Shown here: positions 16,248-26,693 of the stretch, one piece after another
How positions within the stretch are numbered: the first letter of the stretch is position 1
Layout: the number at the start of each line of letters is the position of its first letter
Source of the DNA: Proteus columbae
GTDB lineage: Bacteria > Pseudomonadota > Gammaproteobacteria > Enterobacterales > Enterobacteriaceae
Direction of reading: 5' to 3'
NCBI RefSeq assembly: GCF_009914335.1
Contig: NZ_CP043925.1
Coordinates: 310,001-374,000, forward strand
DNA length: 64,000 bases
Position numbers and translations under genes: made by a program
Notes under the pieces: generated by a model
Database searches by the model: none
What the model was told of the DNA's origin: nothing
What the model saw: the letters and a program-made list of their open reading frames with translations, nothing else

Positions 16248-19136
16248 TTATAAAGAGGCGATAGAGATTTTTTGTGCGATTAGTTTTTCTTTTGCACTTA
16301 AGCATGTTGCTAAGCGTTCACGCTCTTTAGCAACAACTGCTTCTGGCGCACGGCTAACAAAGCCATCGTTAGATAATTTGCTGTCTAAAGTTGTGATGTC
16401 TTTTTCTACTTTTTCAAGCTCTTTATCTAAACGTGCAAGCTCCGCATCTTTATCGATAAAGCCCGCCATTGGGATCAGCAATTCTGCACCGTTAACCAGT
16501 TTATTAACTGATAATGGCGCTTCTTCGCCTTCTGCTAATGGACGAATATCCGCTAAACGACCCATTGCTTTTAAGAAACCAATATTGTCACTAACGCGAC
16601 GTTTAGCATTGTCGTCGGCACCACGTAAGATAACTTCAAGTGGTTTACCTGGGGCAATATTCATTTCAGCACGGATATTACGTACAGCAACGATAACTTC
16701 TTTGATCCACTCGAGATCGTTAAGTGCAGCTTCATCAACAAGTGATGCATCGAATTCAGGGAAAGCTTGTAGCATGATGGTTTCACCTTCGATGCCTTTC
16801 ACTTCCTTCACACGTTGCCAGATTGTCTCTGTGATAAATGGAATAATTGGATGAGCAAGGCGCAGTAAGCCTTCTAACACTTCAATCAGTGTATGACGCG
16901 CTGCGCGTTTTTGTGCATCATTACCTTTGTGTACCGCAGGTTTTGATAGCTCAAGATACCAGTCACAGAATTGGTTCCAAGTGAACTCATATAAAATACC
17001 AGCAGCGATATCGAAACGATAGTTGTCTAACGCTTCACGATAGGCTTTAACGGTATTGTTAAATTCAGCTAAGATCCAACGGTCAGCCAGTGAGAATGTC
17101 ATCTCACCACCTTGGTAGCCACAATCTTGATCTTCTGTATTCATCAGCACAAAGCGGCTTGCATTCCACAGCTTGTTACAGAAGTTACGGTAACCAGATA
17201 GACGTTTCATATCCCAGTTAATATCGCGACCCGTTGAGGCTAACGCGGCTAAGGTAAAGCGCAGGGCATCTGTACCGTGTGCTTCAATACCTTCTGGGAA
17301 CTCTTTGCTAGTACGTTTAGCAATTTTTTCAGCCATTTGTGGCTGCATCATATTACCAGTACGTTTTTCTAACAGGTTTTCTAATGAAATACCGTCGATC
17401 ATATCCAGAGGATCAAGTACGTTACCTTTAGATTTTGACATCTTCTGGCCTTCTTCATCACGAATAAGACCTGTCATGTAAACCGTATTAAATGGCACTT
17501 GCGGTTTACCGTCTTCGTCTTTGATAAAGTGCATGGTCATCATGATCATGCGAGCGATCCAGAAGAATATAATATCGAATCCACTGACTAAAACATTCGT
17601 TGGATGGAATGTCTTCAGTGCTTCAGTATTTTCAGGCCAGCCTAATGTTGAGAATGTCCATAGTGCAGACGAGAACCACGTATCCAGTACGTCATCATCT
17701 TGGCGTAATGCAACATCAGCTGCGATATTGTTTTCACGACGAACTTCTTCTTCGTCACGACCAACATAAACGTTGCCTTCATTATCATACCAAGCTGGGA
17801 TACGGTGACCCCACCACAGTTGACGAGAAATACACCAATCTTGGATATCATTCATCCATGAGAAGTACATATTTTCATACTGTTTTGGTACAAATTGGAT
17901 ATCGCCGTTTTTAACAGCTTCAACGGCTGGTTTTGCTAAAGGCGCTGCGCGAACATACCATTGGTCTGTTAGTAAAGGTTCGATAACAACGCCACCACGG
18001 TCACCGTAAGGTACGGTTAAATCGTGAGGTTTGATCTCTTCTAATAAACCTAGACGTTCAAATTCAGCGACCATTGCTTTACGTGCAGCAAAGCGTTCCA
18101 TACCTTGGTAGGCTACTGGAATTTCAGTGCTATAAACATCAGATTCAACACCATTGGTGTCTAAGACTTCTGCACTAACACGGATATTGCCGTCAAAGTC
18201 CATGATATTAATCATTGGTAATTGATGACGACGTCCAACTTCATAGTCATTAAAATCGTGAGCAGGGGTGATTTTTACGCAACCTGTACCTTTTTCCATA
18301 TCAGCGTGTTCATCCGCTAAAATAGGGATACGACGGTTAACGATTGGTAGAATAATTTCTTTACCAATTAAATCTTTATAGCGAGGATCTTCTGGGTTAA
18401 CAGCAACACCAGTATCACCTAACATGGTTTCAGGACGTGTTGTTGCAACAATGAGGTAATCTTTACCTTCAGCGGTTTTCGCCCCATCCGCTAAAGGATA
18501 ACGCAGATGCCACATAGATCCTTTAACTTCACGGTTTTCGACTTCAAGATCAGAAATCGCTGTGTGTAATTTAGGATCCCAGTTTACAAGGCGTTTACCA
18601 CGGTAGATTAGATCTTCTTTATGTAAGCGAACAAAAGCTTCTTTAACCGCTTTAGATAACCCTTCATCCATTGTGAAACGTTCACGTTCCCAATCAACAG
18701 AGTTACCTAAACGACGCATTTGGTTAGAAATGTTACCACCTGATTCTGCTTTCCATTCCCAAATTTTGTCGATAAATGCATCACGACCATAGTCATGACG
18801 ATTTTTACCTTCTTCAGCGGCAATTTTTCGCTCAACAACCATTTGCGTTGCGATACCCGCATGGTCAGTACCTGACTGCCATAAGGTATTTTTACCTTGC
18901 ATACGCTGATAACGGATCATGGTATCCATAATGGTCTGCTGGAAAGCATGACCCATATGTAGGCTACCTGTGACGTTTGGCGGTGGGATCACGATACAGA
19001 AGCTTTCTTTCGTTGTATCGCCATTGGCTTTGAAATAGCCTTTTTTTTCCCAATGCTGATACAGAGGTTGTTCAATCTCTGCTGGATTATATGTTGTGTC
19101 GAGCGATGGCTCTTTCGGTGCGGATTTATTTTCCAT
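16248..19136 (-). CDS. valS: Valyl-tRNA synthetase
   Basis: This 962-residue class I synthetase charges tRNA-Val and edits threonine. HIGH signature [12 protein letters not shown] is at about residues 53-64. The CP1 editing domain follows ([17 protein letters not shown]). KMSKS appears as [15 protein letters not shown] near residue 565, and the C-terminal coiled coil includes [19 protein letters not shown]. It is about ten residues longer than the E. coli enzyme because of an N-terminal extension ([13 protein letters not shown]). It follows holC by 13 bases in the pepA-holC-valS operon. Confidence 0.98.
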   Translation of the reverse strand: MENKSAPKEPSLDTTYNPAEIEQPLYQHWEKKGYFKANGDTTKESFCIVIPPPNVTGSLHMGHAFQQTIMDTMIRYQRMQGKNTLWQSGTDHAGIATQMVVERKIAAEEGKNRHDYGRDAFIDKIWEWKAESGGNISNQMRRLGNSVDWERERFTMDEGLSKAVKEAFVRLHKEDLIYRGKRLVNWDPKLHTAISDLEVENREVKGSMWHLRYPLADGAKTAEGKDYLIVATTRPETMLGDTGVAVNPEDPRYKDLIGKEIILPIVNRRIPILADEHADMEKGTGCVKITPAHDFNDYEVGRRHQLPMINIMDFDGNIRVSAEVLDTNGVESDVYSTEIPVAYQGMERFAARKAMVAEFERLGLLEEIKPHDLTVPYGDRGGVVIEPLLTDQWYVRAAPLAKPAVEAVKNGDIQFVPKQYENMYFSWMNDIQDWCISRQLWWGHRIPAWYDNEGNVYVGRDEEEVRRENNIAADVALRQDDDVLDTWFSSALWTFSTLGWPENTEALKTFHPTNVLVSGFDIIFFWIARMIMMTMHFIKDEDGKPQVPFNTVYMTGLIRDEEGQKMSKSKGNVLDPLDMIDGISLENLLEKRTGNMMQPQMAEKIAKRTSKEFPEGIEAHGTDALRFTLAALASTGRDINWDMKRLSGYRNFCNKLWNASRFVLMNTEDQDCGYQGGEMTFSLADRWILAEFNNTVKAYREALDNYRFDIAAGILYEFTWNQFCDWYLELSKPAVHKGNDAQKRAARHTLIEVLEGLLRLAHPIIPFITETIWQRVKEVKGIEGETIMLQAFPEFDASLVDEAALNDLEWIKEVIVAVRNIRAEMNIAPGKPLEVILRGADDNAKRRVSDNIGFLKAMGRLADIRPLAEGEEAPLSVNKLVNGAELLIPMAGFIDKDAELARLDKELEKVEKDITTLDSKLSNDGFVSRAPEAVVAKERERLATCLSAKEKLIAQKISIASL

Positions 19137-19149
19137 ATTCTTTACGTAT

Positions 19150-19599
19150 TCAATAGGTTGGCGGCGTAGCCATTGTCAAAGTAAAGCCGACGCTACGATA
19201 AATTTTATATCGTTCACGCGCCAACTGTTTCAATTGTTCATCAATAGGTACAAAGTCTATCACTTCATGGAAAGCTGTGGCAAAGTCTACGAATTGCGAT
19301 TGCAAATTAATCAAGAGATCACGAGGTGCATTACCACGTTTTCCAGGCCAACATAATTCAACAGGAGAGCCATAACGAGGGCCTTCACCTGCAAGATTAT
19401 GAGGAACAAACTGATGAGGTTCTCTTGCCCATAATGCCTCATCAAGCAATTCAGCTTGAGCTTGAGACTCACAAACCAACAAAATACGTTTGCCTAATCG
19501 CCAATGTTCAGCGGTAAGTTGACAGGCAAGCCACTCATGAGCCTGTAAATCATCGTGTATTGATGGGTGTTCCATTAAATAAAACGTGGCGTTTTTCAT
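19150..19599 (-). CDS. holC: DNA polymerase III chi subunit HolC
   Basis: The 149-residue chi subunit of the clamp-loader complex, which contacts SSB. Starts [20 protein letters not shown], with the usual [14 protein letters not shown] core ([17 protein letters not shown]) and the C-terminal [15 protein letters not shown]. Length and context (pepA-holC-valS) match E. coli. Nothing unusual. Confidence 0.96.
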   Translation of the reverse strand: MKNATFYLMEHPSIHDDLQAHEWLACQLTAEHWRLGKRILLVCESQAQAELLDEALWAREPHQFVPHNLAGEGPRYGSPVELCWPGKRGNAPRDLLINLQSQFVDFATAFHEVIDFVPIDEQLKQLARERYKIYRSVGFTLTMATPPTY

Positions 19600-19614
19600 G
19601 ATATCCCGATAACA

Positions 19615-19641
19615 GAAGGGTATTGCGTTGCAATACCCTTC
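19615..19641. terminator. Hairpin between pepA and holC
   Basis: A perfect 12-base stem GAAGGGTATTGC/GCAATACCCTTC with a GTT loop. There is no T run on the minus strand, so it is more likely an mRNA-stability or partial attenuation element than a full terminator. Confidence 0.6.
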
Positions 19642-19704
19642 TTGGAGTCTGCTCTATTTACCATAATAATAGGGTAATACCTTAACCCTGATAATTATGC
19701 GGTA

Positions 19705-21213
19705 TTACTCGTCGCTATTCAAACCCGCGCGATTAAGTAAGAACTGAGACAATAAAGAAACAGGACGGCCTGTCGCGCCTTTTGCTTTACCAGAACGCCA
19801 TGCTGTGCCTGCAATATCCAAGTGAGCCCAGTTATATTTAGTCGCAAAGCGCGCTAAGAAACAACCCGCAGTAATTGCGCCACCTAAACGGCCACCAGTA
19901 TTGGCTAAATCAGCAAAATTAGATTCGATTTGTTCATAGAACTCATCGCCTAATGGTAAACGCCAAGCGCGGTCACCTGCTTGCTCTGATGCATTCATCA
20001 ATTCATGTGCTAATGGATTATGATTAGACATTAATCCGCTGTAGTGATGTCCTAAAGCCACCATACAAGCACCTGTTAATGTAGCGATATCGACAACTAA
20101 TTCAGGCTCAAAGCGCTCAACATAAGTTAACGTATCACACAGCACTAAACGACCTTCAGCATCGGTGTTTAATACTTCAACGGTTTGTCCTGACATGGTT
20201 GTTAAAATATCACCTGGGCGATACGCTTTTCCACCCGGCATGTTTTCGCAACCCGCAAGTACACCAATGACATTGATTGGTAACTGGAGTTCAGCAACAA
20301 CACGCATCACACCGTAAACCGTTGCCGCACCACACATGTCGTATTTCATCTCATCCATGCCATCGGCAGGTTTGATAGAAATACCACCCGAGTCAAATGT
20401 CAGCCCTTTACCTACTAACACAATTGGGCGAGCTTCAGGATCTTTATTGCCTTTGTATTCGATAATCGACATTAAAGATTCATTTTGAGAGCCTTGTCCT
20501 ACTGCGAGGTAAGCATTCATATTTAGCTCTTTCATTTGTTCTTCGCCAATAACACGCGTAGAAACATTTGAAGATGAGTCTGCTAATTGACGAGCTTGAG
20601 ACGCCAAATAAGCGGCATTACAGATATTTGGTGGCATGTTAGCTAAATCTTTACATGCTTTAATACCTGATGCGATGGCTAAACCGTGTGCAATTGCGCG
20701 TTCACCACTTGGTAGTTCACGACGAGTAGGTACATTAAAGACCATCTTACGTAATGGGCGACGTAATTCTGTCTTATTGCTTTTCAGTTGATCAAAGGTA
20801 TAGAGGCAGTCTTTTGCAGTCTCAACCGCTTGACGCACTTTCCAGTAATTATTACGACCTTTAACATGTAACTCAGTCAGAAAGCATACGGCTTCCATAG
20901 ATCCAGTTTCATTGAGTGTGTTAATGGTTTTTTGAATGATCTGTTTATACTGGCGTTCATCCAATTCACGCTCTTTACCGCAACCAATTAGTAAAACGCG
21001 CTCAGAGAGAACATTTGGTACATGATGTAACAGCAATGATTGTCCGACTTTGCCTTCCAGTTCACCTCTGCGTAACAGGGCGCTGATATAGCCATCACTG
21101 ATTTTATCAAGTTGCTCCGCGATCGGAGATAAACGACGAGGCTCAAACACCCCCACGATAATACAAGCGCTGCGTTGTTTCTCTGGGCTGCCGCTTTTTA
21201 CATTAAACTCCAT
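19705..21213 (-). CDS. pepA: Leucyl aminopeptidase PepA
   Basis: A 502-residue M17 aminopeptidase (cytosol aminopeptidase A), a hexamer with two metal ions. Metal ligands and catalytic residues are in [32 protein letters not shown] and the signature [10 protein letters not shown]. In E. coli PepA also binds DNA in carAB control and in site-specific resolution at cer; the basic N-terminal domain for that is present. First gene of pepA-holC-valS and divergent from lptF, as in E. coli. Confidence 0.97.
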   Translation of the reverse strand: MEFNVKSGSPEKQRSACIIVGVFEPRRLSPIAEQLDKISDGYISALLRRGELEGKVGQSLLLHHVPNVLSERVLLIGCGKERELDERQYKQIIQKTINTLNETGSMEAVCFLTELHVKGRNNYWKVRQAVETAKDCLYTFDQLKSNKTELRRPLRKMVFNVPTRRELPSGERAIAHGLAIASGIKACKDLANMPPNICNAAYLASQARQLADSSSNVSTRVIGEEQMKELNMNAYLAVGQGSQNESLMSIIEYKGNKDPEARPIVLVGKGLTFDSGGISIKPADGMDEMKYDMCGAATVYGVMRVVAELQLPINVIGVLAGCENMPGGKAYRPGDILTTMSGQTVEVLNTDAEGRLVLCDTLTYVERFEPELVVDIATLTGACMVALGHHYSGLMSNHNPLAHELMNASEQAGDRAWRLPLGDEFYEQIESNFADLANTGGRLGGAITAGCFLARFATKYNWAHLDIAGTAWRSGKAKGATGRPVSLLSQFLLNRAGLNSDE

Positions 21214-21499
21214 GCGTTCTCCTGAATATTAAAGACAAAAACGGAAAGTATCGTTTAGAATAGTGATCCGCATTAATCTACCCCATAGAAAGTTTACTTT
21301 TTATGTTAAGCTAAATGCATTAATTGAACACAACTAATTTAGCTAACTTATAAGCTTGTTCTTATTGGGAACCTGTTTATAGCATGTTTTGATATCATTT
21401 GGGCTGCAAGAATGTCTAACTGAGATGCACAAATGATAGATATACAACGAAGTTAGCGATTTTCCTGCAAAAAGACAAGTTTTCACAGGCATAACTAGC

Positions 21500-22597
21500 G
21501 TGATTATAATTCGATATTTAGCTCGGGAAACCCTTAAAAGTCAGATAGCCATCTTATTTATTCTGATGCTTATCTTCTTTAGCCAGAAACTGGTTGAAAT
21601 TTTAGGGGCTGCTGTAGAAGGTAACATTCCTACAAACCTCGTGATTTCTCTGCTGTGGCTGGGAATTCCTGAGATGGCACAGCTTATTCTTCCATTAAGC
21701 CTTTTTCTTGGGCTTCTGATGACTTACAGCAAACTTTATGTTGAAAGTGAGATAACCGTCATGAGTGCGTGCGGAATAGGTAAGAAAGCATTAGTGCAAG
21801 CTGCACTGTTGCTCTCATTACTGACCAGCGCATTAGCCGCAGGAAATGTTATTTGGCTTATTCCTTGGTCTTCGGTGCATCAAGAGCAAGTTCTTGAGGA
21901 TGCTAAAGCAAACCCAAGTTTAGCTGCATTGATGGAAGGGCAATTTAAAATGTCCAGCGACCGCAATATGGTGCTCTATCTTGGTAGTGTGAAAGGGAAT
22001 CAATTCCAAGATGTATTCCTTGCACAGTTGCGTCCAACACAAGATCAACGCCCTTCTGTCGTGGTTGCAGATAAAGGCTATACCAAAGAATTACCTAACG
22101 GGAATCAGATAGTCGTATTAAGTGAGGGTACTCGCTATGAAGGTACGGCTGTGCTACGTGATTTTCGTATTACCGATTTTAATGATTACCAAGCTGTTAT
22201 CGGGCACCGTGAATCTACCATTAGCAGTAATCGTGTAGAACAAAAAACGATGACTGAACTTTGGCATTCAAATGAAACAGAGTCTATCGCTGAATTCCAT
22301 TGGCGCTTAACCTTGATTTTCTCTGTTGTCATTATGGCGGTGATGGTTGTGCCTTTAAGTGAGGTAAACCCACGTCAAGGTCGCGTATTAAGTATGTTAC
22401 CTGCAATGTTGCTTTATCTGGTCTTTTTCTTATTACAAAGTTCACTGCACTCTAATGGTGAAAAAGGAAAAGTTGACCCTTTCATTGCGATGTGGAGTGT
22501 GAATGGGATTTATCTTGGCCTAGCTATCTTATTGAATATTTGGGATACCTTACCTATGCGTAAGTTCCGAGCTCGCTTTAAGAAAGGAGTTGCCTGA
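21500..22597 (+). CDS. lptF: Lipopolysaccharide export permease LptF
   Basis: An inner-membrane permease of 365 residues with six transmembrane helices (first at about residues 10-30, last three near the C-terminus) and a large periplasmic beta-jellyroll between helices 3 and 4. With LptG and LptB2 it extracts LPS from the inner membrane. The start is the GTG at 21500, giving MIIIRYLARETLKSQIAILF, the exact family N-terminus. It overlaps lptG by one base. Divergent from pepA with a 286-base spacer that holds both promoters. Confidence 0.97.
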   Translation: MIIIRYLARETLKSQIAILFILMLIFFSQKLVEILGAAVEGNIPTNLVISLLWLGIPEMAQLILPLSLFLGLLMTYSKLYVESEITVMSACGIGKKALVQAALLLSLLTSALAAGNVIWLIPWSSVHQEQVLEDAKANPSLAALMEGQFKMSSDRNMVLYLGSVKGNQFQDVFLAQLRPTQDQRPSVVVADKGYTKELPNGNQIVVLSEGTRYEGTAVLRDFRITDFNDYQAVIGHRESTISSNRVEQKTMTELWHSNETESIAEFHWRLTLIFSVVIMAVMVVPLSEVNPRQGRVLSMLPAMLLYLVFFLLQSSLHSNGEKGKVDPFIAMWSVNGIYLGLAILLNIWDTLPMRKFRARFKKGVA

Positions 22598-23676
22598 TGT
22601 TTGGTGTATTAGATAGATATATCGGGCGTACTATTTTACAGTCGATTTTGATGACACTGTTTTTGCTAGTTTCACTATCTGGCATTATCAAATTTGTCGA
22701 TCAACTCCGTAAGGTAGGGCAAGGGGATTTCACTACACTGGATGCGGGTATTTACGCCATTTTAAATATCCTTAAAGATGTGCAGATTTTCTTTCCTATG
22801 GCGGCATTACTTGGTGCGTTATTAGGATTAGGCGCATTAGCAACGCGTAGTGAGTTGGTGGTGATGCAAGCATCGGGATTTACCCGTTTGCAAATTGCAG
22901 GCTCGGTGATGAAAACCGCTATTCCCTTGGTCCTATTAACTGTACTGATTGGCGAATGGGGCGCACCACAAGGTGAACAGTACGCACGTAACTACCGTGC
23001 AGAAAAAATCATGGGTAACTCTTTAGTTTCGACTAACCGCGGTATGTGGGCTAAAGATGGCAATCAATTTATTCATATCAACCGAATAAAGAGCCAAAAT
23101 GAGATGCAAGGCATCACACTCTATGATTTTAATAATGAGAGAAAACTAGAAACGGTACGTTATGCATCAAGTGCAACCTACGATGTGAATAAAAAAACGT
23201 GGATGTTGAAACAAGTTGAACAGTCAGATTTAACTGATCCACAAAAAATCACAGGTAAAAAACAGGTATCACTTGAATGGCCAACACGATTAACGCCAGA
23301 AAAATTAAGCGTTGTGGCGTTAGATCCAGATGCATTATCGATCAGCGGGCTCTATCAGTACGTTAAATATCTAAAGCAGAGTGGGCAAGAGTCAGCAAAC
23401 TATGAGCTGAATTTCTGGAAAAAAATCTTTGCTCCAATCTCTGTTGCGGTAATGATGTTAATGGCATTGTCATTTATTTTTGGTCCATTACGTACTGTAC
23501 CAATGGGATTAAGAGTCTTAACGGGTATCTCTTTTGGTTTCTTATTCTATATCGTCAATGAAGTTTCAGGACGATTAAGTTTGGTTTATGGCATACCCGC
23601 AGTGATTGCCGCATTAGTACCGGGAATACTCTTCCTAACGTTGAGTTTATGGTTATTGATGAAGCGTAATCGCTAA
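22597..23676 (+). CDS. lptG: Lipopolysaccharide export permease LptG
   Basis: The 359-residue partner of LptF, with the same architecture. N-terminal MFGVLDRYIGRTILQSILMT, the QFIHINRIKSQ periplasmic domain and final helices (AVIAALVPGILFLTLSLWLL) are typical. Its ATG shares one base with the lptF stop. A strong terminator follows. Confidence 0.97.
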   Translation: MFGVLDRYIGRTILQSILMTLFLLVSLSGIIKFVDQLRKVGQGDFTTLDAGIYAILNILKDVQIFFPMAALLGALLGLGALATRSELVVMQASGFTRLQIAGSVMKTAIPLVLLTVLIGEWGAPQGEQYARNYRAEKIMGNSLVSTNRGMWAKDGNQFIHINRIKSQNEMQGITLYDFNNERKLETVRYASSATYDVNKKTWMLKQVEQSDLTDPQKITGKKQVSLEWPTRLTPEKLSVVALDPDALSISGLYQYVKYLKQSGQESANYELNFWKKIFAPISVAVMMLMALSFIFGPLRTVPMGLRVLTGISFGFLFYIVNEVSGRLSLVYGIPAVIAALVPGILFLTLSLWLLMKRNR

Positions 23677-23696
23677 ATAACATCAGACTGAAAAAT

Positions 23697-23734
23697 AAAA
23701 AGCGCCTTTGATTTACTATCAAGGCGCTTTTTTT
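23697..23734. terminator. Terminator after lptFG
   Basis: Stem AAGCGCCTTTGAT/ATCAAGGCGCTT with a 5-base loop and a seven-T run on the plus strand; A-rich on the other side, so it can also serve the convergent ampH gene. Confidence 0.92.
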
Positions 23735-23754
23735 ATGGAAATTTGATGTGTTAT

Positions 23755-24984
23755 TTACTGATAAAAATCTTTTGCCAGTGCACGAACCAAGGCATTAGTA
23801 CCCTGAGTCACTTCGCTAAATTTAGTGCCGTTAGGTTTACGAGTGATCACCACAAATACACCAATATTTAATTCGGGAATGGTTGCCATATAAGTATTAA
23901 ATCCACCGCCACCGCCTGTTTTTTGGTAAATTGCCGGAATACCATTAGCAGGAGCCATATAAACCCAGCCTAGACCCACGCCATCAGCACGACCTGCCAC
24001 ATCCATCCCTTCTATTGACGAGAGTCGATTACGAGGAAAGTAAACAGACTGCTCTTTACTTGCTGTTGCCTTTCGCATGGCATTATGAGAAGTCAAAAAG
24101 CCTTGCATCCAACGTTGCATATCGGCAGGCGTCGAGTACACACCGCCACTTCCAGCTGCTGCAATGGTGTCAGAGCATGGGCTTGGTTTATATCCTACTA
24201 ATAGTCGTTGGCATTGTGCTGGAGTCGGCGTCAATGTGGTATTCGTCATGCCTGCGGGCTGAGTGACATATTGTTGTAAAAGTTGAGGATAACTTTTACC
24301 TGATGCTTTCACCAAGGCATCCGCTAATAGATCGTAAGCGAGGTTTGAATAAGCTGCTTGTTCCCCTGCGGTAGATGTCAGTGTCGCCTTTTTCAACCAG
24401 TTCCAGCGGTCGCCATGCGTTGGCCATATAAAAACAGGTCTTCCCCATTTTCCACCGGGTTGTTCTCGTGGAAAACCACTAGTGTGACTCGCTAAATGAT
24501 AAAGACGGATAGGGGATTGAGTGCTGACTAATGGAATGTCTACACCATAGTAACTGTATTTTTGTAGTGGATCGGTGACTAATAATTTTCCATCATCTTG
24601 TAACTTTAATAGCACTTCACTCGTCATCAACTTAGTAATTGAAGCGATACGAATAAGCGAGTTCATTGATGGTGCATTGCGGCTTTCAGGTGTTGTCGTC
24701 CCAAAAGAACGATTCAAGGTTTGAGAGTTATTGATCATGACAATAACCATACCTTGAGGATTACTCTTTTGATAAATCTGTGAGGCATATTTATCAAACA
24801 GCGCGCTTGCATTGCTTACATTAGGGCTTAATGCCGTAGGCCATTGCGTTAACTCAGGCACACTGTTCTGTTGATTTAACATAGAAGGTTGTGTCGCTGG
24901 TGGTAATGATGAACGTTGGCTACACGCATTCAATGTCAGTAAAGCGACTGGGATCATAAGATATTTTAGAAAATGTTTTTTCAT
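23755..24984 (-). CDS. ampH: AmpH-like penicillin-binding DD-peptidase
   Basis: A 409-residue serine beta-lactamase-fold protein with a signal peptide. LNACSQ near residue 22 looks like a lipobox, so this version may be a lipoprotein, unlike secreted E. coli AmpH. The active-site motifs are SITK (S-x-x-K), YSNLAYD (Y-x-N) and QKTGGGGGF (KTG). HTSGFPREQPGG and GSGGVYSTPADMQRWMQ match AmpH closely. AmpH is a DD-carboxypeptidase/endopeptidase of peptidoglycan recycling. I use the ATG at 24984 rather than an upstream TTG. Confidence 0.88.
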   Translation of the reverse strand: MKKHFLKYLMIPVALLTLNACSQRSSLPPATQPSMLNQQNSVPELTQWPTALSPNVSNASALFDKYASQIYQKSNPQGMVIVMINNSQTLNRSFGTTTPESRNAPSMNSLIRIASITKLMTSEVLLKLQDDGKLLVTDPLQKYSYYGVDIPLVSTQSPIRLYHLASHTSGFPREQPGGKWGRPVFIWPTHGDRWNWLKKATLTSTAGEQAAYSNLAYDLLADALVKASGKSYPQLLQQYVTQPAGMTNTTLTPTPAQCQRLLVGYKPSPCSDTIAAAGSGGVYSTPADMQRWMQGFLTSHNAMRKATASKEQSVYFPRNRLSSIEGMDVAGRADGVGLGWVYMAPANGIPAIYQKTGGGGGFNTYMATIPELNIGVFVVITRKPNGTKFSEVTQGTNALVRALAKDFYQ

Positions 24985-25072
24985 TTTTACTTTCAACAGA
25001 AGTCAGTGAGGTGAAAGGAATGCGATCAACATAAAATTGTTTATGTTTTAATTTGGTGCCTTTCTTATCGCG

Positions 25073-25156
25073 TTATTTTTTCTTTATCATTTTTAATACG
25101 GCACCTAAGATAATACCAACAAATATGCCCGTTATAATCCAGCCAACAATGCCCAT
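25073..25156 (-). CDS. 27-residue predicted membrane peptide
   Basis: A short ORF on the minus strand with an AGGCGG ribosome site gives MGIVGWIITGIFVGIILGAV followed by LKMIKKK. It is one hydrophobic helix with a basic tail. The first helix resembles the N-terminus of YeaQ/YmgE-type small membrane proteins but stops after a single span. It is divergent from nothing and lies upstream of ampH on the same strand, about 90 bases from the ampH start. Confidence 0.6.
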   Translation of the reverse strand: MGIVGWIITGIFVGIILGAVLKMIKKK

Positions 25157-26028
25157 AACACCGCCTTCTAATCAGATTTAAACCAAATTTTGATTATATT
25201 ATCAGAAATAAGAATGTCTATCAGTGCAAGAGTCAGTTATCAAAAAGTTGGCATTAAATGTGTCAAATTGTCTCTAAGAAAAGGATAGTGAAGAAAAATC
25301 GCATCATAAAAAGACATTTCCCTCATGTTTCTCCTCTAAAAGTAAGGTAAGTATTACCGTTAAGTTACAATCTTCCTCAGTTACCCTAGTTTTTAACCCT
25401 ATTATTAGCTTTTCTTTATTATTAAGTTAGGATATGTATATCAAGAAAATGTTAATGAATGGCTTTTTTATTCAATAAATTGCTTTTCAATAACGTATTC
25501 ATCTTTTATTTATCTTATTTTGATATAATTTCGGTATTATGTAAAGATAATATAAGAGTGTGACATATTTTGTAATAATTTATTGATTGTGAGATTGTGA
25601 AATTAAACTTATTATAGCTTCATCAAGTCGAGAGACTGAGAATATAAGAGTTACAGAGCAAAGATAACACAGCAATAATAGAGTGAAGTAATAAGAAGGC
25701 ATATTATAAAATAGCCTCTTCAATAATAAATAAGTTATATATTAGTCGTAATATTTCAACACCATTATATTAGATAGCAGTACCTTCGTTAAAGCAGTAA
25801 ATAAGTACCTTTGTGTTAAATAGTAATTTCCTATGTAGTAGTAAGAAGTATCTTATTAAAGTAGTAAATCCTTTATATCAATAATATGCAGTATAGATAA
25901 ATAAGTACATTATATTAATAAAACATAACTACCTTCTTCCTCACACCAGGGAAGAAAAGGGCAGTGACGCTACAAAAATAATTTATAGTCATTAAAATAA
26001 AATTAAGCCCTCGTTTAGCAGTACTGTC
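25157..26028. other. Long AT-rich spacer before the tRNA, no protein gene seen
   Basis: Nearly 900 bases without a convincing ORF. From about 25780 to 25920 there are repeated near-identical words (AGTACCTT, CAGTA/AGTAGTAA, ATAAGTAC), giving a loosely repetitive look. A short hairpin CTTCTTCC/GGGAAGAA lies near 25933-25955. Its relation to the terminator at 26029 is treated under findings. Confidence 0.5.
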
Positions 26029-26067
26029 GGATCAAAACACTAACCCAAGTTTTGATCCTTTTTTTAT
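26029..26067 (+). terminator. Strong terminator with no protein gene before it
   Basis: GGATCAAAAC (26029-26038) pairs perfectly with GTTTTGATCC (26049-26058) around a 10-base loop and is followed by seven T. No ORF ends nearby on the plus strand, so it probably closes a non-coding transcript. Confidence 0.75.
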
Positions 26068-26411
26068 TTATCGATATATAAATCAAAATATATCGTTTAA
26101 ATAAGTTAGTTTTAATGAATTTATATAATGACGATATAATCTTTAAAAGAGAAAAAGATAAGATAAGAAAAAAGTAGAAATAAGGTGACGAATAAACTTA
26201 GATACAAGAATAACAAGATAATTGATTTATCGATACAACATGATTAAATCATTAACGATAGATACCTAGATGTAACTTATAAGTCGTGTTTTATGATAGC
26301 AACAAACCCCAAATGCACTTTTTTTCGCCAATCAAACTGAAAACTAACAATAATTGTTGCGAGGGTTCTTCACGCAAGTATAATGGGCAAGTTTTCCAGA
26401 CACACTTCAGT

Positions 26412-26496
26412 GCCGGAGTGGCGAAATTGGTAGACGCAGTTGATTCAAAATCAACCGCCTTCGGGTGTGCCGGTTCGAGTCCGGCCTTCGGCACCA
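26412..26496 (+). tRNA. tRNA-Leu (anticodon CAA)
   Basis: An 85-base leucine tRNA with long variable arm and encoded CCA. The acceptor stem pairs GCCGGAG with TTCGGC-side bases (one irregular pair as read). Anticodon stem GTTGA/TCAAC holds loop TTCAAAA, anticodon CAA at 26446-26448. The T loop is GGTTCGAGTCC. It equals E. coli leuX in type, a well-known island integration site, and an integrase gene follows. Confidence 0.96.
26476..26496 (+). repeat. attL: 3' end of tRNA-Leu duplicated at the island's far end
   Basis: The last 21 bases of the tRNA recur at 47634-47653 with one G missing (20 of 21 bases). The pair brackets the 21-kb island and the integrase reads away from the tRNA. Confidence 0.85.
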
Positions 26497-26509
26497 TAAG
26501 AACATCAAG

Positions 26510-26533
26510 AGACGTCAACCGACGTCTTTTTTT
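26510..26533 (+). terminator. Terminator after tRNA-Leu
   Basis: AGACGTC/GACGTCT with a 4-base loop and seven T. A similar but different hairpin follows the right-end repeat. Confidence 0.85.
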
Positions 26534-26693
26534 GTATCTAAAATCCCTGTTTTACAAGGCTTTCCTCGCATTTTAACTCTACCAACGTATACTCAACTCA
26601 ACCGACATCAAGTTAATAATGTGGGTACATTTGCGGGTATATGCCGATTCGATAAAGTTTTGTACCCGCAATTCGGCTACGAGGATAGTTAAA

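Noticed and set aside
26286..26692. Frames reading through the tRNA-Leu gene on both strands
   Set aside because: They cover the tRNA and its terminator and are chance open frames.
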